Shown: positions 54,846 to 63,223 of the stretch, piece by piece
Position numbering within the stretch: position 1 is the first letter of the stretch
Layout of the letters: every line of letters begins with the position of its first letter
Assembly: GCA_035638075.1 (NCBI GenBank)
Contig: DASRAU010000021.1
Coordinates: forward strand, 124,001 to 188,000
Direction of reading: 5' to 3'
Length of the DNA stretch: 64,000 nucleotides
Source of the DNA: DASRAU01 sp035638075
GTDB taxonomy: Bacteria; Acidobacteriota; Polarisedimenticolia; Gp22-AA2
Notes under the pieces: model-generated
Told to the model about the DNA's origin: nothing
Database searches by the model: none
Seen by the model: the letters and a program-made list of their open reading frames with translations, nothing else
Position numbers and translations under genes: made by a program

Positions 54846-56072
54846 ATGAGCGGACGCTTCAAGGTGCTGGTGCTCGGCGCGGGCGCGCAGGGGAACGTCG
54901 TGGCGACGCTCCTGTCGCGGGAGCCGGACATCGAGCGCATCGTCCTCGCCGATCTCGACCGCGAGCGCGCCGAGGAGACGGCCCGAAGCGTCGGCAGCGC
55001 CCGGGTGTCGACGGCGCGCGCCGACGTCACGCGCGTCGAGGAGACCGCGGCGCTCATGCGCGACGGGGCGTTCGACCTCGTCGTCAACGTGGCGCCGCCG
55101 CAGTTCATCCCGCAGGCGATGCACGCGGCCCTCCTCGCGAAGCGCAACTACCTCGACCTGTCGTCGGTGGCGCTCTACGAGATCGACGGCCTGCCGTACG
55201 AACAGCGGCAGGAGGCGGACGCCTGGGAGCGCTCCGGCCGCATCGCGCTCGTCAACGCGGGCAGCGCCCCGGGTCTGACCAACATCATGGCGCGCGAGGC
55301 GGCCGACCGCCTCGACGACGTCGAGCGCATCGCCATCAAGGACTACGCCCTGACGGAAGGGGACGGCTACGTCCCGCTCTGGATCCCCTCGGTCTACGCC
55401 ATCGACTGCGCCACCGAGCCGTACGTCTGGGAGGACGGGGCGCCGAAGCGCGTGCCCATCTTCAGCGGCGAGGAGATCTACGACTTCCCGGAGCCGCTCG
55501 GCGTGAAGGGGAAGCTGTACCTGCACGCGCACGAAGAGCCGGTGACCATCCCGCTCCACCTCGGAAGGCCGGTGCGGCACTGCGACTACAAGATCGGCGA
55601 GCCCGACATCGACGCGTGGCGCTTCATGGTCGAGCGCCTGCGCCTGATGGACGAGCGCAAGGTGAAAGTGCGCGGCGGCGTCGAGGTGGCGCCGCGTGAC
55701 GTGCTGCTGGCGATGCTGCCGCCCACGCCCTCGCCGCAGCGCCTGGCGCAGCTCGTCCGGGAAGGACGCCTCACCAGCCGCTCGATGCTCGTGGTCGAAG
55801 TCACCGGCACCCGCGACGGCCGTCCGACCCGCCTGCAGTCCTACACGGAGGCGCCGGATCTCGCCGAGTCCGGCCGCATCGTCCCCGGCTCGAGCGACAT
55901 CTCCCTCGTCACCTCCGCCCCCGCCGCCGTCTTCTCGCTCATGATCCTCCGCAACGAAATCGCCGGCCGCGGCGTCATTCTGCCGGAGACGCTTTCGCAC
56001 GCCGAAAGGGATCGACTCAAGATGGGCATCGCGGCGTGCGACATCCGCATCCACCTGCGCGAGTTGCCCTGA
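54846..56072 (+). CDS. Saccharopine dehydrogenase-like NAD(P)-dependent oxidoreductase
   Basis: The 408-residue protein has an N-terminal Rossmann motif VLVLGAGAQGNVVA, then LADLDRERAEET and NVAPPQFIP. The saccharopine-dehydrogenase-type C-terminal fold follows, with GSAPGLTNIMAREAAD. It would reductively join or split an amino acid and an oxoacid. The start is ATG 54846; a GTG two codons upstream is also possible. It is in an operon with the aminotransferase, suggesting conversion of an amino-acid semialdehyde or lysine-related compound. Confidence 0.88.
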   Translation: MSGRFKVLVLGAGAQGNVVATLLSREPDIERIVLADLDRERAEETARSVGSARVSTARADVTRVEETAALMRDGAFDLVVNVAPPQFIPQAMHAALLAKRNYLDLSSVALYEIDGLPYEQRQEADAWERSGRIALVNAGSAPGLTNIMAREAADRLDDVERIAIKDYALTEGDGYVPLWIPSVYAIDCATEPYVWEDGAPKRVPIFSGEEIYDFPEPLGVKGKLYLHAHEEPVTIPLHLGRPVRHCDYKIGEPDIDAWRFMVERLRLMDERKVKVRGGVEVAPRDVLLAMLPPTPSPQRLAQLVREGRLTSRSMLVVEVTGTRDGRPTRLQSYTEAPDLAESGRIVPGSSDISLVTSAPAAVFSLMILRNEIAGRGVILPETLSHAERDRLKMGIAACDIRIHLRELP

Positions 56073-56110
56073 TTCGCGCGCGTCAAACCGATCTCGCTTT
56101 GTGGCTTGGG

Positions 56111-58774
56111 TCAGTACCGGATGCGTCGATCGACCGCAGTGGGTTTCGGAACCTCGACCCTGACCCGCGCATCGAGCGCTCGTGTCCCATGCGGGAGCAC
56201 CGCGAGAGGATTGATCTCGATTTCGCGGATCTCGGGACAGAAGCCGGCCAGCGCGGAGAGACGGAGAAGGACGTCCGCCAGGGCCGCTTCGTCGGCCGGG
56301 GCGGCGCCGCGGGCGCCGCGCAGGAGCGCCGCGCCCCGCAGGCCGCCGATCATCTCGCGCGCCTCCTCCTCCCCGAGAGGAGTCAGGCGGAACTGCGCGT
56401 CGGCGAGGATCTCGGTCAGGATGCCGCCGCTGGCGCAGGCGACCACCGGGCCGAAGTTGGGATCCTCGATCATGCCGGCCAGCATCTCGATCCCGCCTGA
56501 CACCATCTCCTGCACCAGTCCCCGCACCATGCGCGCGCCGAGGCGGGCGGCGAGATCGCGCCACGCGGCGCGCAGCGACGCCTCGTCGGCGAGGCCCAGC
56601 CGCACGGCGCCCGCTTCGGTCTTGTGCAGCAGCTCGGGGCCGGAGGCCTTCAGCACCACGGGATACCCGAGGCCCGCGGCGGCGCGGACCGCTTCGTCTT
56701 CCGTGGCGACGGCCGCCGCGCGCGCCGCCGGGATGCCGATGGCGGCGAGCAGCTCCTGCGCCTCCGCGGCCGTCAGCCAGCCCCCGCCGCGCCGGAGCGC
56801 CGCCTCGACGACGGTGCGCGACGCGTCGCGCAGCGCGTCCGGCCAGGCGGGCGGGACGCTTTCGGGGCGGCGGCGCCACTCGCCGTACGAGGCGACGCGC
56901 GCCAGAGCGGCGGCCGCGGCCTCCGGGAAGCGGAAGCAGGGGACCGGCCCCACCAGGCGCGAGGCTCCCTGCGCGGACATGAAGACGCCGAGCACCGGCT
57001 TCGGCCCCGCCGTGGCGGCCGCGCGCCGCACGGCCGCCGCGACATCCTCGAGCCGGGTGATGAGCGGCGGGATGAAGATGACCAGGACGCTGTCCACCGC
57101 CTCGTCCTGAAGCAGGAGCGTCAGCGCGGCCTCGTACTGCTCCGCCGAGGCCGAGGCGATCATGTCCACCGGGTTCGCGACCGAGGCCTCCGGCGGCAGC
57201 CGCTTCTTCAGCTCGGCCACCGTCGCGTCGCCGAGCGACGGCAGCGACAGCCCGCGCGCTTCGCAGGCGTCGGCCGCGAGGATCCCGGGTCCCCCGGCGT
57301 TGGTCAGGATCGCCACGCGCCGCCCGGCCGGCACCGGCTGCTGCGCGAGAAGCGTCGCGGCGTCGAACATCTCCTCGATGGTGTCGGTGCGGATGACGCC
57401 GGATTGCCGGAAGAGCGCGTCCACGATGGCGTCGCGCGAGGCGAGGGCGCCCGTGTGGGACGAGGCGGCCCGGGCGCCGGCGGCCGATCGTCCCGCCTTC
57501 ACCGCGACGATGGGCTTGCGTCGCCCGACGCGGCGGGCGATCAGGCTGAAGTTGCGCGGGTTCCCGAAGCTCTCGACATAAAGAAGGATGACGCGGGTGC
57601 GCGGGTCGCCCGACCAGAAGACCAGGAGGTCGTTGGTCGAGACGTCGGCCGCGTTGCCGATCGACACGAAGCTGGACAGGCCGAGGTCGATCGAACGGGC
57701 GTAGTCGAGGATCACGAGCCCCAATGCGCCGCTCTGCGTGGACATGGCGACACCGCCGGCAGGAGGCGAGACCGGCGCGAAGGTGGCATTGAGCGGCGCT
57801 TTCGGATCGGTGCTCAGGAGCCCCATGCAGTTCGGTCCGACCATGCGCATGCCGGCGCGCCGCACCTGGTCGAGGAGCGCCGCCTCGCGCGCGCGCCCGG
57901 CGGCGCCGGTCTCGCCGAACCCGGCCGTGATGAGGGTCAGCGCCTGGACCCCTTTCGCGGCGCAGTCCTCCACGACCGCGGGGACCGCGTCCGACGGCAC
58001 CGAGATCACCGCCAGGTCGATCGGCCCCGGGATGTCGCTCACGCGCGGGACCGCCGGAACGCCGCCGATGTTTTTGGCCGTCGGGTGGACGGCGTGGATG
58101 GGTCCTGGAAAGCGGTGCTCGAGCAGGTTCTGCAGGATGGCGCGGCCGATGCCGCGCGGCTCGTGGCTGGCGCCGACGATGGCGACGCCGCGTGGCGAGA
58201 AGAACGCGCGCATCGAGGCGGTCGCGGCCGAGTCGGATCGCTCCCCGGCGAGATCGCGCGACGCGGCCGTCGGCTCGAGAGACAGGCGCAGGCGGATCCC
58301 GTCCGTGTCGCGGCTCTCGGCGACGGCGAAGCCCGAGTCGAGGAAGATCCGCAGGCGCCCCTCCTGGTCGCGGGGCACGCGCGTGAGGAAGAAGCGCAGG
58401 CCGTGCTCCCAGGCGGCCGCGGCCAGGAGCTCGAGCGCCCGTGTTCCGAGTCCGCGTCCGCGCAGGGGCGCGGCCACCGCGAGCCCGACGAATGCCTCTT
58501 CGGATCCGGCCGAGGCGCGCGTGTAGCGCGCGATGCCCACCAGCCGCGCTCCCGCTTCGGCGACGAGCGTCAGCTGCTGCGCCGGGTCCTCGGGCGCGTC
58601 GTTCGCAGGGGGTTCGGGCGGCCAGCCCGGCCCCCGCTCGACGGGGCTCAGCGGCGCGAGACGAGCGGCGAGATCGCGCAGCCCCGCCGCGTCGTCGGGT
58701 GACAGGGCGCGCAGCCGCAAGGTCGTTCCGTCCCTCAGGACGACGTCGGTGTCGAACGCTTCCGCGGGGCTCAC
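56111..58774 (-). CDS. GNAT-acyl-CoA ligase fusion (protein acetyltransferase or ADP-forming acetyl-CoA synthetase)
   Basis: The 887-residue protein has an N-terminal GNAT domain (about 10-170, with PLRGRGLGTRALEL). A CoA-binding domain (about 190-320, IVGASHEPRG) and a succinyl-CoA-ligase-like domain (about 325-480, MSTQSGALG) follow. A C-terminal ATP-grasp domain (about 665-875, YPVVLKASGPELLHKTE) ends it. In E. coli PatZ the GNAT part is C-terminal; here it comes first, as in some actinobacterial Pat proteins. The SSHTGALAS motif, which carries the phosphorylated His in ADP-forming acetyl-CoA synthetases, is kept, so it may still make acyl-CoA. Start GTG 58774. Confidence 0.88.
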   Translation of the reverse strand: MSPAEAFDTDVVLRDGTTLRLRALSPDDAAGLRDLAARLAPLSPVERGPGWPPEPPANDAPEDPAQQLTLVAEAGARLVGIARYTRASAGSEEAFVGLAVAAPLRGRGLGTRALELLAAAAWEHGLRFFLTRVPRDQEGRLRIFLDSGFAVAESRDTDGIRLRLSLEPTAASRDLAGERSDSAATASMRAFFSPRGVAIVGASHEPRGIGRAILQNLLEHRFPGPIHAVHPTAKNIGGVPAVPRVSDIPGPIDLAVISVPSDAVPAVVEDCAAKGVQALTLITAGFGETGAAGRAREAALLDQVRRAGMRMVGPNCMGLLSTDPKAPLNATFAPVSPPAGGVAMSTQSGALGLVILDYARSIDLGLSSFVSIGNAADVSTNDLLVFWSGDPRTRVILLYVESFGNPRNFSLIARRVGRRKPIVAVKAGRSAAGARAASSHTGALASRDAIVDALFRQSGVIRTDTIEEMFDAATLLAQQPVPAGRRVAILTNAGGPGILAADACEARGLSLPSLGDATVAELKKRLPPEASVANPVDMIASASAEQYEAALTLLLQDEAVDSVLVIFIPPLITRLEDVAAAVRRAAATAGPKPVLGVFMSAQGASRLVGPVPCFRFPEAAAAALARVASYGEWRRRPESVPPAWPDALRDASRTVVEAALRRGGGWLTAAEAQELLAAIGIPAARAAAVATEDEAVRAAAGLGYPVVLKASGPELLHKTEAGAVRLGLADEASLRAAWRDLAARLGARMVRGLVQEMVSGGIEMLAGMIEDPNFGPVVACASGGILTEILADAQFRLTPLGEEEAREMIGGLRGAALLRGARGAAPADEAALADVLLRLSALAGFCPEIREIEINPLAVLPHGTRALDARVRVEVPKPTAVDRRIRY

Positions 58775-58941
58775 GCGGGCGTATGGTACCGCGCTCTTCG
58801 GAGACTCCCGAGGGGGTGGTCGGGAGGTGGATCGACCCGTCGGGCGATACCCCTGAACTCCCTGTCACCAAAGGGTTTTGCGGCGATCGAGCGCGTGGCA
58901 TCGACCTTGCTGGATGAACGGCGGAAGGAGGACATACCTCA

Positions 58942-59319
58942 ATGACACGTTCGTCTCTTTTTTCGCTGATGCTGGTCGCCGGCCTTGCGATGGCGGGGAC
59001 CGCCCGGGCGCAGGACACGCCGCCGCCCGCGGGCGACCCCGATCCGATGCTGCAGGCGGCCACGGGCGATCCGGCCACGCCGGGCTCGCGCCCGACGTAC
59101 GACCCGAATCGTCCTTCGGCCGATCCGAGCCAGCCCTCGACGGGGCCGGCGGCCGACCCGTACCGCTCGACCCCCGATCCGACCCGCGATACCGATGACC
59201 AGCGCAACCTGCCCGCGACCGCCAGCAACGCTCCCGTGCTTCTGTTGATTGGCGCCGTGGCGCTTGGTACGCTGGCTGCGTTCCTGGTGCTCCGCCGGCG
59301 GGGAGTGACTCATACCTAG
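58942..59319 (+). CDS. Small secreted LPATAS sortase substrate next to the sortase
   Basis: The 125-residue protein has a signal peptide (1-23, cut after ARA). A middle of about 65 residues rich in Pro, Asp, Thr and Ser follows, with repeats like DPNRPSADPSQPS. The sorting signal RNLPATAS (88-95), a helix of about 20 residues and RRR near the end complete it. The LPATAS tail is nearly the same as that at 46822. The sortase gene begins 9 bases later, so this is its direct substrate by context. GGAAGGAGG precedes the ATG but at a long spacing (about 12 bases). Confidence 0.87.
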   Translation: MTRSSLFSLMLVAGLAMAGTARAQDTPPPAGDPDPMLQAATGDPATPGSRPTYDPNRPSADPSQPSTGPAADPYRSTPDPTRDTDDQRNLPATASNAPVLLLIGAVALGTLAAFLVLRRRGVTHT

Positions 59320-59327
59320 GACCGGTC

Positions 59328-60023
59328 GTGAAGAGGCTCCGCGGCTCATGGCTTGGCGCCGCGGGGCCTCTCTCGATCGCCGGGCGCGCGGCCGGGAGCA
59401 TGGAAGGCTCGACGGTGCGGCGACTCCTGGCGATCGGACTGCTTCTGACAGGCCTCACCTTCCTCGGGGCCTGGACCTGGGAGCAGCTCGACACGCGGTG
59501 GTTCCAGGAAACCCAGAACCGCCGCCTGGCCGAGCTGCAGCACACGCGGTCCTCGTCGCCGAAGGCGAAGACCTCTTCCACCTCTTCCGCCAGGCGGAAG
59601 GAGAAGCCGGCCTCCACCGTCCCGCCTCGCACCGGCGAGTTGATCGGGAAGATCGACATCGACCGGGTGGGGCTCTCGGCGATCATCGCGGAGGGGACCG
59701 ACAACCGCACGCTCCGCCGCGCCGTCGGCCACGTCCCTTCCACGCCCCTGCCCGGGGATGACGGCAACGTGGTCCTCGCCGGGCACCGCGATTCGTTCTT
59801 CCGGGCGCTGCGGACGGTGGTGGAAGGAGACCGGATCGAGCTGACCACGCCGGGCGCGACGCTGGCCTACGAGATCACCTCGATCGAAGTGGTCGGAGCC
59901 GAGGACACCGACGTGCTCTGGCCGACGAAGGAGAAGTCGCTGACGTTGATCACCTGCTACCCGTTCCACTACATCGGTCCCGCCCCCGACCGATACGTCG
60001 TCCGCGCCCGCCAGCTCGACTGA
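59328..60023 (+). CDS. Class D-like sortase
   Basis: The 231-residue protein has one membrane helix (about 31-50), a Ser/Thr/Lys-rich linker (71-100) and a sortase barrel. His153 (LAGHRDSFF), Cys210 (TLITCYPF) and a C-terminal Arg (Arg222, APDRYVVRA) form the catalytic set. Together with a substrate motif LPATA this fits class D sortases, whose known Bacillus targets use LPNTA. It cleaves between Thr and Ala and joins the product to a cell-surface amine. The start is GTG 59328 by frame; ATG 59400 is an alternative that still keeps the membrane helix. No Gram-positive wall is suggested by the rest of the window. Confidence 0.9.
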   Translation: MKRLRGSWLGAAGPLSIAGRAAGSMEGSTVRRLLAIGLLLTGLTFLGAWTWEQLDTRWFQETQNRRLAELQHTRSSSPKAKTSSTSSARRKEKPASTVPPRTGELIGKIDIDRVGLSAIIAEGTDNRTLRRAVGHVPSTPLPGDDGNVVLAGHRDSFFRALRTVVEGDRIELTTPGATLAYEITSIEVVGAEDTDVLWPTKEKSLTLITCYPFHYIGPAPDRYVVRARQLD

Positions 60024-60098
60024 AGACGGCCGCGGCGGTCCCGCGAGGCGCCTCCCCAGACGGCGCCGACGCTCCCTCCCCGAAGGAGGTCCGGTTCC

Positions 60099-60827
60099 AT
60101 GGTGCGGAAATCGATGCTCGTTCTGATGGCGCTCGCCGCGGCTGGTACGATCGCGGTCTGGCCGCACGCCGCGGGCGCGAACGACAAGAAGGAGAAGCGC
60201 GAAGCGGAGGCGAACGAGATGATGCGCGAGGCCGACGCCGTGCTGAAGACCGCCGTCACCGCCCCCGACAAGGGGATTCCGAAGGAGCTGCTGGAGCGCG
60301 CCGAGTGCATCGGCGTGTTCCCCGGCGTCAAGAAGGGGGCGTTCGTCCTCGGCGGCGAGTACGGCCGCGGCGTCTTCACCTGCCGCAAGGAGAGCGACGG
60401 CACGATGGGTCCGCCGGCGCTGTTCACCATGGGCGGCGGCAGCATCGGCTGGCAGTTCGGCGGCAAGAAGGTGGACGCGGTGCTGCTGATCATGAACCAG
60501 GACGGGGTGCGGCGCCTCCTCCAGGATCAGTTCACGCTGGGCGGCGAGGTCGCGGCGGTGGCCGGCCCGGTGGGACGCACGGCCCAGGCGTCGACCGACG
60601 CGCAGATGAAGGCCGAGATCCTCTCCTGGTCGCACGCGCGCGGCGTGTTCCTGGGGGCCGCCTTCAAGGGGGCGGTGATCAAGCCGGACGGCTCGGGGAT
60701 CGACGCGCTCTACGGCAAGCCGATGACCGCCTCGGAGATCCTCATCGCGGCGAGCGTGGATCCCCCGGATTCCGCGAAGCCGTTCGTCGAGACGGCAACC
60801 GAGTACTCGCGCCGCAGCGCGTCGTAG
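60099..60827 (+). CDS. SYLF/YSC84-domain lipid-binding protein
   Basis: The 242-residue product has a signal peptide (about 1-27) and a SYLF domain (about 60-235) with GVFPGVKKGAFVLGGEYGRGV, GGGSIGWQFGG and a Cys in RAECIG. Eukaryotic relatives bind phosphoinositides; bacterial ones are periplasmic with unknown lipid partners. AAGGAGG lies 7 bases before ATG. It follows the sortase by 75 bases on the same strand and ends 1 base from the convergent MopE-like gene. Confidence 0.88.
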   Translation: MVRKSMLVLMALAAAGTIAVWPHAAGANDKKEKREAEANEMMREADAVLKTAVTAPDKGIPKELLERAECIGVFPGVKKGAFVLGGEYGRGVFTCRKESDGTMGPPALFTMGGGSIGWQFGGKKVDAVLLIMNQDGVRRLLQDQFTLGGEVAAVAGPVGRTAQASTDAQMKAEILSWSHARGVFLGAAFKGAVIKPDGSGIDALYGKPMTASEILIAASVDPPDSAKPFVETATEYSRRSAS

Positions 60828-60828
60828 C

Positions 60829-62592
60829 TCAGCAGCCCTCGTCGACGGCGCCGTCGCAGTCGTCGTCGATGCCGTTGCCGCAGAGCTCCGGGTTGTTGCC
60901 GCTGTTGTCGTTGCAGCCGAGCGCGCCGCCGGAGCAGAAGTAGATTCCTTCCTTGCACAGATCCGAGTCGGGACCGTCGCACGGCGTCCCGACGAGCGGA
61001 TCCTCCGAGCCGTCGGGGCTGGAGAGGTCGCAGTCGTCCTCGATCCCGTTGCACAGGTCGAGGTTGTCCCCGGTGTTGTCGTCGCAGGTGATGACGCCGT
61101 TGACGCACAGGTTGTGCCCTTCGACGCATTTGTCGCTGTCCGGACCGTCGCAGGCGCCCACGCGCGTGTCCTGCGACCCGTCGGGGGTGGAGGGGTTGCA
61201 GTCGTCGTCGATCCCATTGCAGATCTCGCGGTTATCGCCCGTCGTGTCGTTGCAGACGAGCGTGTGGCTGGTGGGGGAGCAGGCGCGCACTCCCTCCGGA
61301 CAAAAATCCGCGTCGGGCCCATCGCAGGCGGCGCCGGCTTGCGGATCCTGCGAACCATCGGTCGTCGCGGGGTTGCAATCGTTGTCGAAGCCGTCGCAGA
61401 GCTCGGTGCCGCCGGGGTGGACCGTGGGGTTGGTGTCGAGACAGTCGCCGTTGCAGACGCGGAAGCCATCCCCGTCCTGGTCGGCCTCGTTCGCGGGGAC
61501 CACCCCGTCGCAGTCGTCATCCACGCCGTTGCACACCTCCGGGTTCGTCGGCGTCGTGTCGTTGCAGGCGAGCGTCCCTCCGGTGCAGAAGCGGATCCCC
61601 TCGATGCAGTGATCGCCGTCGGCGCCGTCGCAGGGGGCGCCGATCCCGGGATCGGCCGATCCGTCGTTCGTCTGCGGGTTGCAGTCGTCATCGAGACCGT
61701 TGCAGAGCTCCGGCTGCCCCGGATGGATGGCCGGGTTCTGATCGTTGCAGTCGGTCCCGCCGGTGCAGGCCGCATCCGGGGAACCGTCCTGGTCGGCGTC
61801 GGGGCAGGGAGGACAGACGTTCTCCTCGTCCACGCTGCCGTCGCAGTCGTTGTCCTTCGCGTCACAGACCTCGGTCGCCGGCAGCGTCTGCCCGGCGCAT
61901 CCCTCGAACGCCGTGCCCGCGGCATTGCAGGCGCTGGCGCCGGCCTTGCAGGTCCCGACGCCTTGCGTCCCCGCCGGTCCGGTGTAGCAGGTGACGTAGC
62001 TCCCCGGGACGCAGATCGCGCCCCCCGGGGCGGGACGACAGGTCCAGCCGGTCGTGTCGCGGATCAGGATCTCCCCGGTCTGGCAGGGGATGCCGAGCTT
62101 GGGGGCGGTGACCGCGCCGTCGGCCAGGCCGCTCGTTCCGACGGCGCCGGCGGCGACGTTCATCGCCACGGCGGCCGTGCTCGAGGACGAAGCGGTCGCC
62201 GCCTGGTCCGAGACCAGCGCGTAGGGAGCGCTGGTGAGGCGGACGCGCGGCGTCAGGGTCTCTCCGCCCACGGTGATCTGCAGATAGCGATCCGGCAGCT
62301 GGAACTGGCCCGTGCTCAAAGGCAGGTCGACCTGGAAGCGGCCCTGCTGCACGTCGACGGAGAGCGGCCCGATGGTCGTGATCGGCAGGCCGCCGAACTC
62401 CGCGTCGAACAGGGCGAAGGTCATGTTGTACGCCCCCTGCGCGGGGAGCGGGTTGCCGGAGGCGCGGTCGGTGAGCGACCCCTGGACCTTGATCGTCTGC
62501 GGCGTCGCCGCCGACGGATCCGGCGCGGGCGTCAGCACCAGGGCCGCGAGGGCGAGAAGACACGGCGCGAGGCGCCGGAGCGAGCGTGACAT
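60829..62592 (-). CDS. MopE-like protein with repeated putative metal-binding motifs
   Basis: The 587-residue product has a signal peptide (about 1-28). A domain of about 100 residues shared by secreted proteins follows (QGSLTDRASGNPLPAQGAYNM and so on), and then about 400 residues of Cys/Asp repeats. Seven CxGxDxDC-type motifs (CNGLDDDCN, CNGVDDDCD, CDGFDNDCN, CNGIDDDCN and relatives) match the MopE-like putative Ca/metal-binding repeat. The protein ends inside the last one (DGAVDEGC). In Methylococcus, MopE binds copper; here binding of calcium or other metal at the surface is likely. ATG 62592 has GGAGGT 4 bases upstream. The small secreted protein at 62633 lies 40 bases upstream in the same operon. 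Confidence 0.87.
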   Translation of the reverse strand: MSRSLRRLAPCLLALAALVLTPAPDPSAATPQTIKVQGSLTDRASGNPLPAQGAYNMTFALFDAEFGGLPITTIGPLSVDVQQGRFQVDLPLSTGQFQLPDRYLQITVGGETLTPRVRLTSAPYALVSDQAATASSSSTAAVAMNVAAGAVGTSGLADGAVTAPKLGIPCQTGEILIRDTTGWTCRPAPGGAICVPGSYVTCYTGPAGTQGVGTCKAGASACNAAGTAFEGCAGQTLPATEVCDAKDNDCDGSVDEENVCPPCPDADQDGSPDAACTGGTDCNDQNPAIHPGQPELCNGLDDDCNPQTNDGSADPGIGAPCDGADGDHCIEGIRFCTGGTLACNDTTPTNPEVCNGVDDDCDGVVPANEADQDGDGFRVCNGDCLDTNPTVHPGGTELCDGFDNDCNPATTDGSQDPQAGAACDGPDADFCPEGVRACSPTSHTLVCNDTTGDNREICNGIDDDCNPSTPDGSQDTRVGACDGPDSDKCVEGHNLCVNGVITCDDNTGDNLDLCNGIEDDCDLSSPDGSEDPLVGTPCDGPDSDLCKEGIYFCSGGALGCNDNSGNNPELCGNGIDDDCDGAVDEGC

Positions 62593-62632
62593 GCAACCTC
62601 CCCCGGGCGTCACGTGGGGCGCCCTGATGCCG

Positions 62633-63127
62633 TTAGTTTCCCGCCGGGACGACGGTGTAATAGACGATGGGACCGGTGAACGGATCGGTGTCGACCACGA
62701 GGCATCCCGAGGATGTCGTCAGGTAATTCGACGGACTGGTCAGGCTCGAGGAGGACGTGCTGCGATAGACGTCATAGGACGCGGCCGCTCCCGACCAGGA
62801 CAGGTCCACGTGGCCCGGATCGACGGCATTGCGCAGGACGATGAGATGGTTGGGGACCGGCAGGTCGGGCGTGAACGGCGCCGCCCCGAGGACGACGCCG
62901 AAACCGGCGTTACAGAAGGAGGCCGCGCCGGACGGCTCCAGCTCCGCCACCGTGACCGCGAGATCGAAGCGTGCCGAGGCGGCATCCGCCACGCCGGCGG
63001 TGACGGACACCCCATCCAGCGAGAAACGGGCGGACTCCTGCGCGAAGGCGCGCGGAGCGCCCAGGAACGCCAGCACTGCGAAGCATCCCGAAAGAACGAT
63101 CGGCGTGCGACACCGGGACGGCTGCAT
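62633..63127 (-). CDS. Small secreted protein with FnIII-like end
   Basis: The 164-residue product has a signal peptide (about 1-30). A Cys-poor first half follows, and a second half with the fibronectin III-like strands DLSWSGAAASYDVYRSTSS and IVYYTVV. Unknown function. It precedes the MopE-like gene by 40 bases, and the two are probably made together. GGAGGAG lies 4 bases before ATG; an inverted repeat at 63136-63157 borders that site. A promoter candidate is at 63162-63190. Confidence 0.78.
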   Translation of the reverse strand: MQPSRCRTPIVLSGCFAVLAFLGAPRAFAQESARFSLDGVSVTAGVADAASARFDLAVTVAELEPSGAASFCNAGFGVVLGAAPFTPDLPVPNHLIVLRNAVDPGHVDLSWSGAAASYDVYRSTSSSSLTSPSNYLTTSSGCLVVDTDPFTGPIVYYTVVPAGN

Positions 63128-63135
63128 CCGTCTCC

Positions 63136-63157
63136 TCCGATCGGTTGTTGGATCGGA
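63136..63157 (-). promoter_or_regulatory. 7-bp inverted repeat bordering the ribosome binding site
   Basis: In the minus-strand mRNA TCCGATC and GATCGGA are separated by 8 bases. The right arm abuts and partly covers the GGAGG of the 63127 gene. It could be an operator or a leader hairpin controlling translation. Confidence 0.4.
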
Positions 63158-63161
63158 GGCT

Positions 63162-63190
63162 CATGTACGCCCCCCGGCCCGCCCTGTCAA
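63162..63190 (-). promoter_or_regulatory. Promoter candidate for the FnIII-like/MopE operon
   Basis: A perfect TTGACA (63190-63185) is followed after 17 bases by TACATG (63167-63162), a poor -10. It lies about 35 bases before the ATG at 63127. Confidence 0.45.
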
Positions 63191-63223
63191 GCAACATTCG
63201 GGGGCCGCCGGCCGCGGTCGCTC

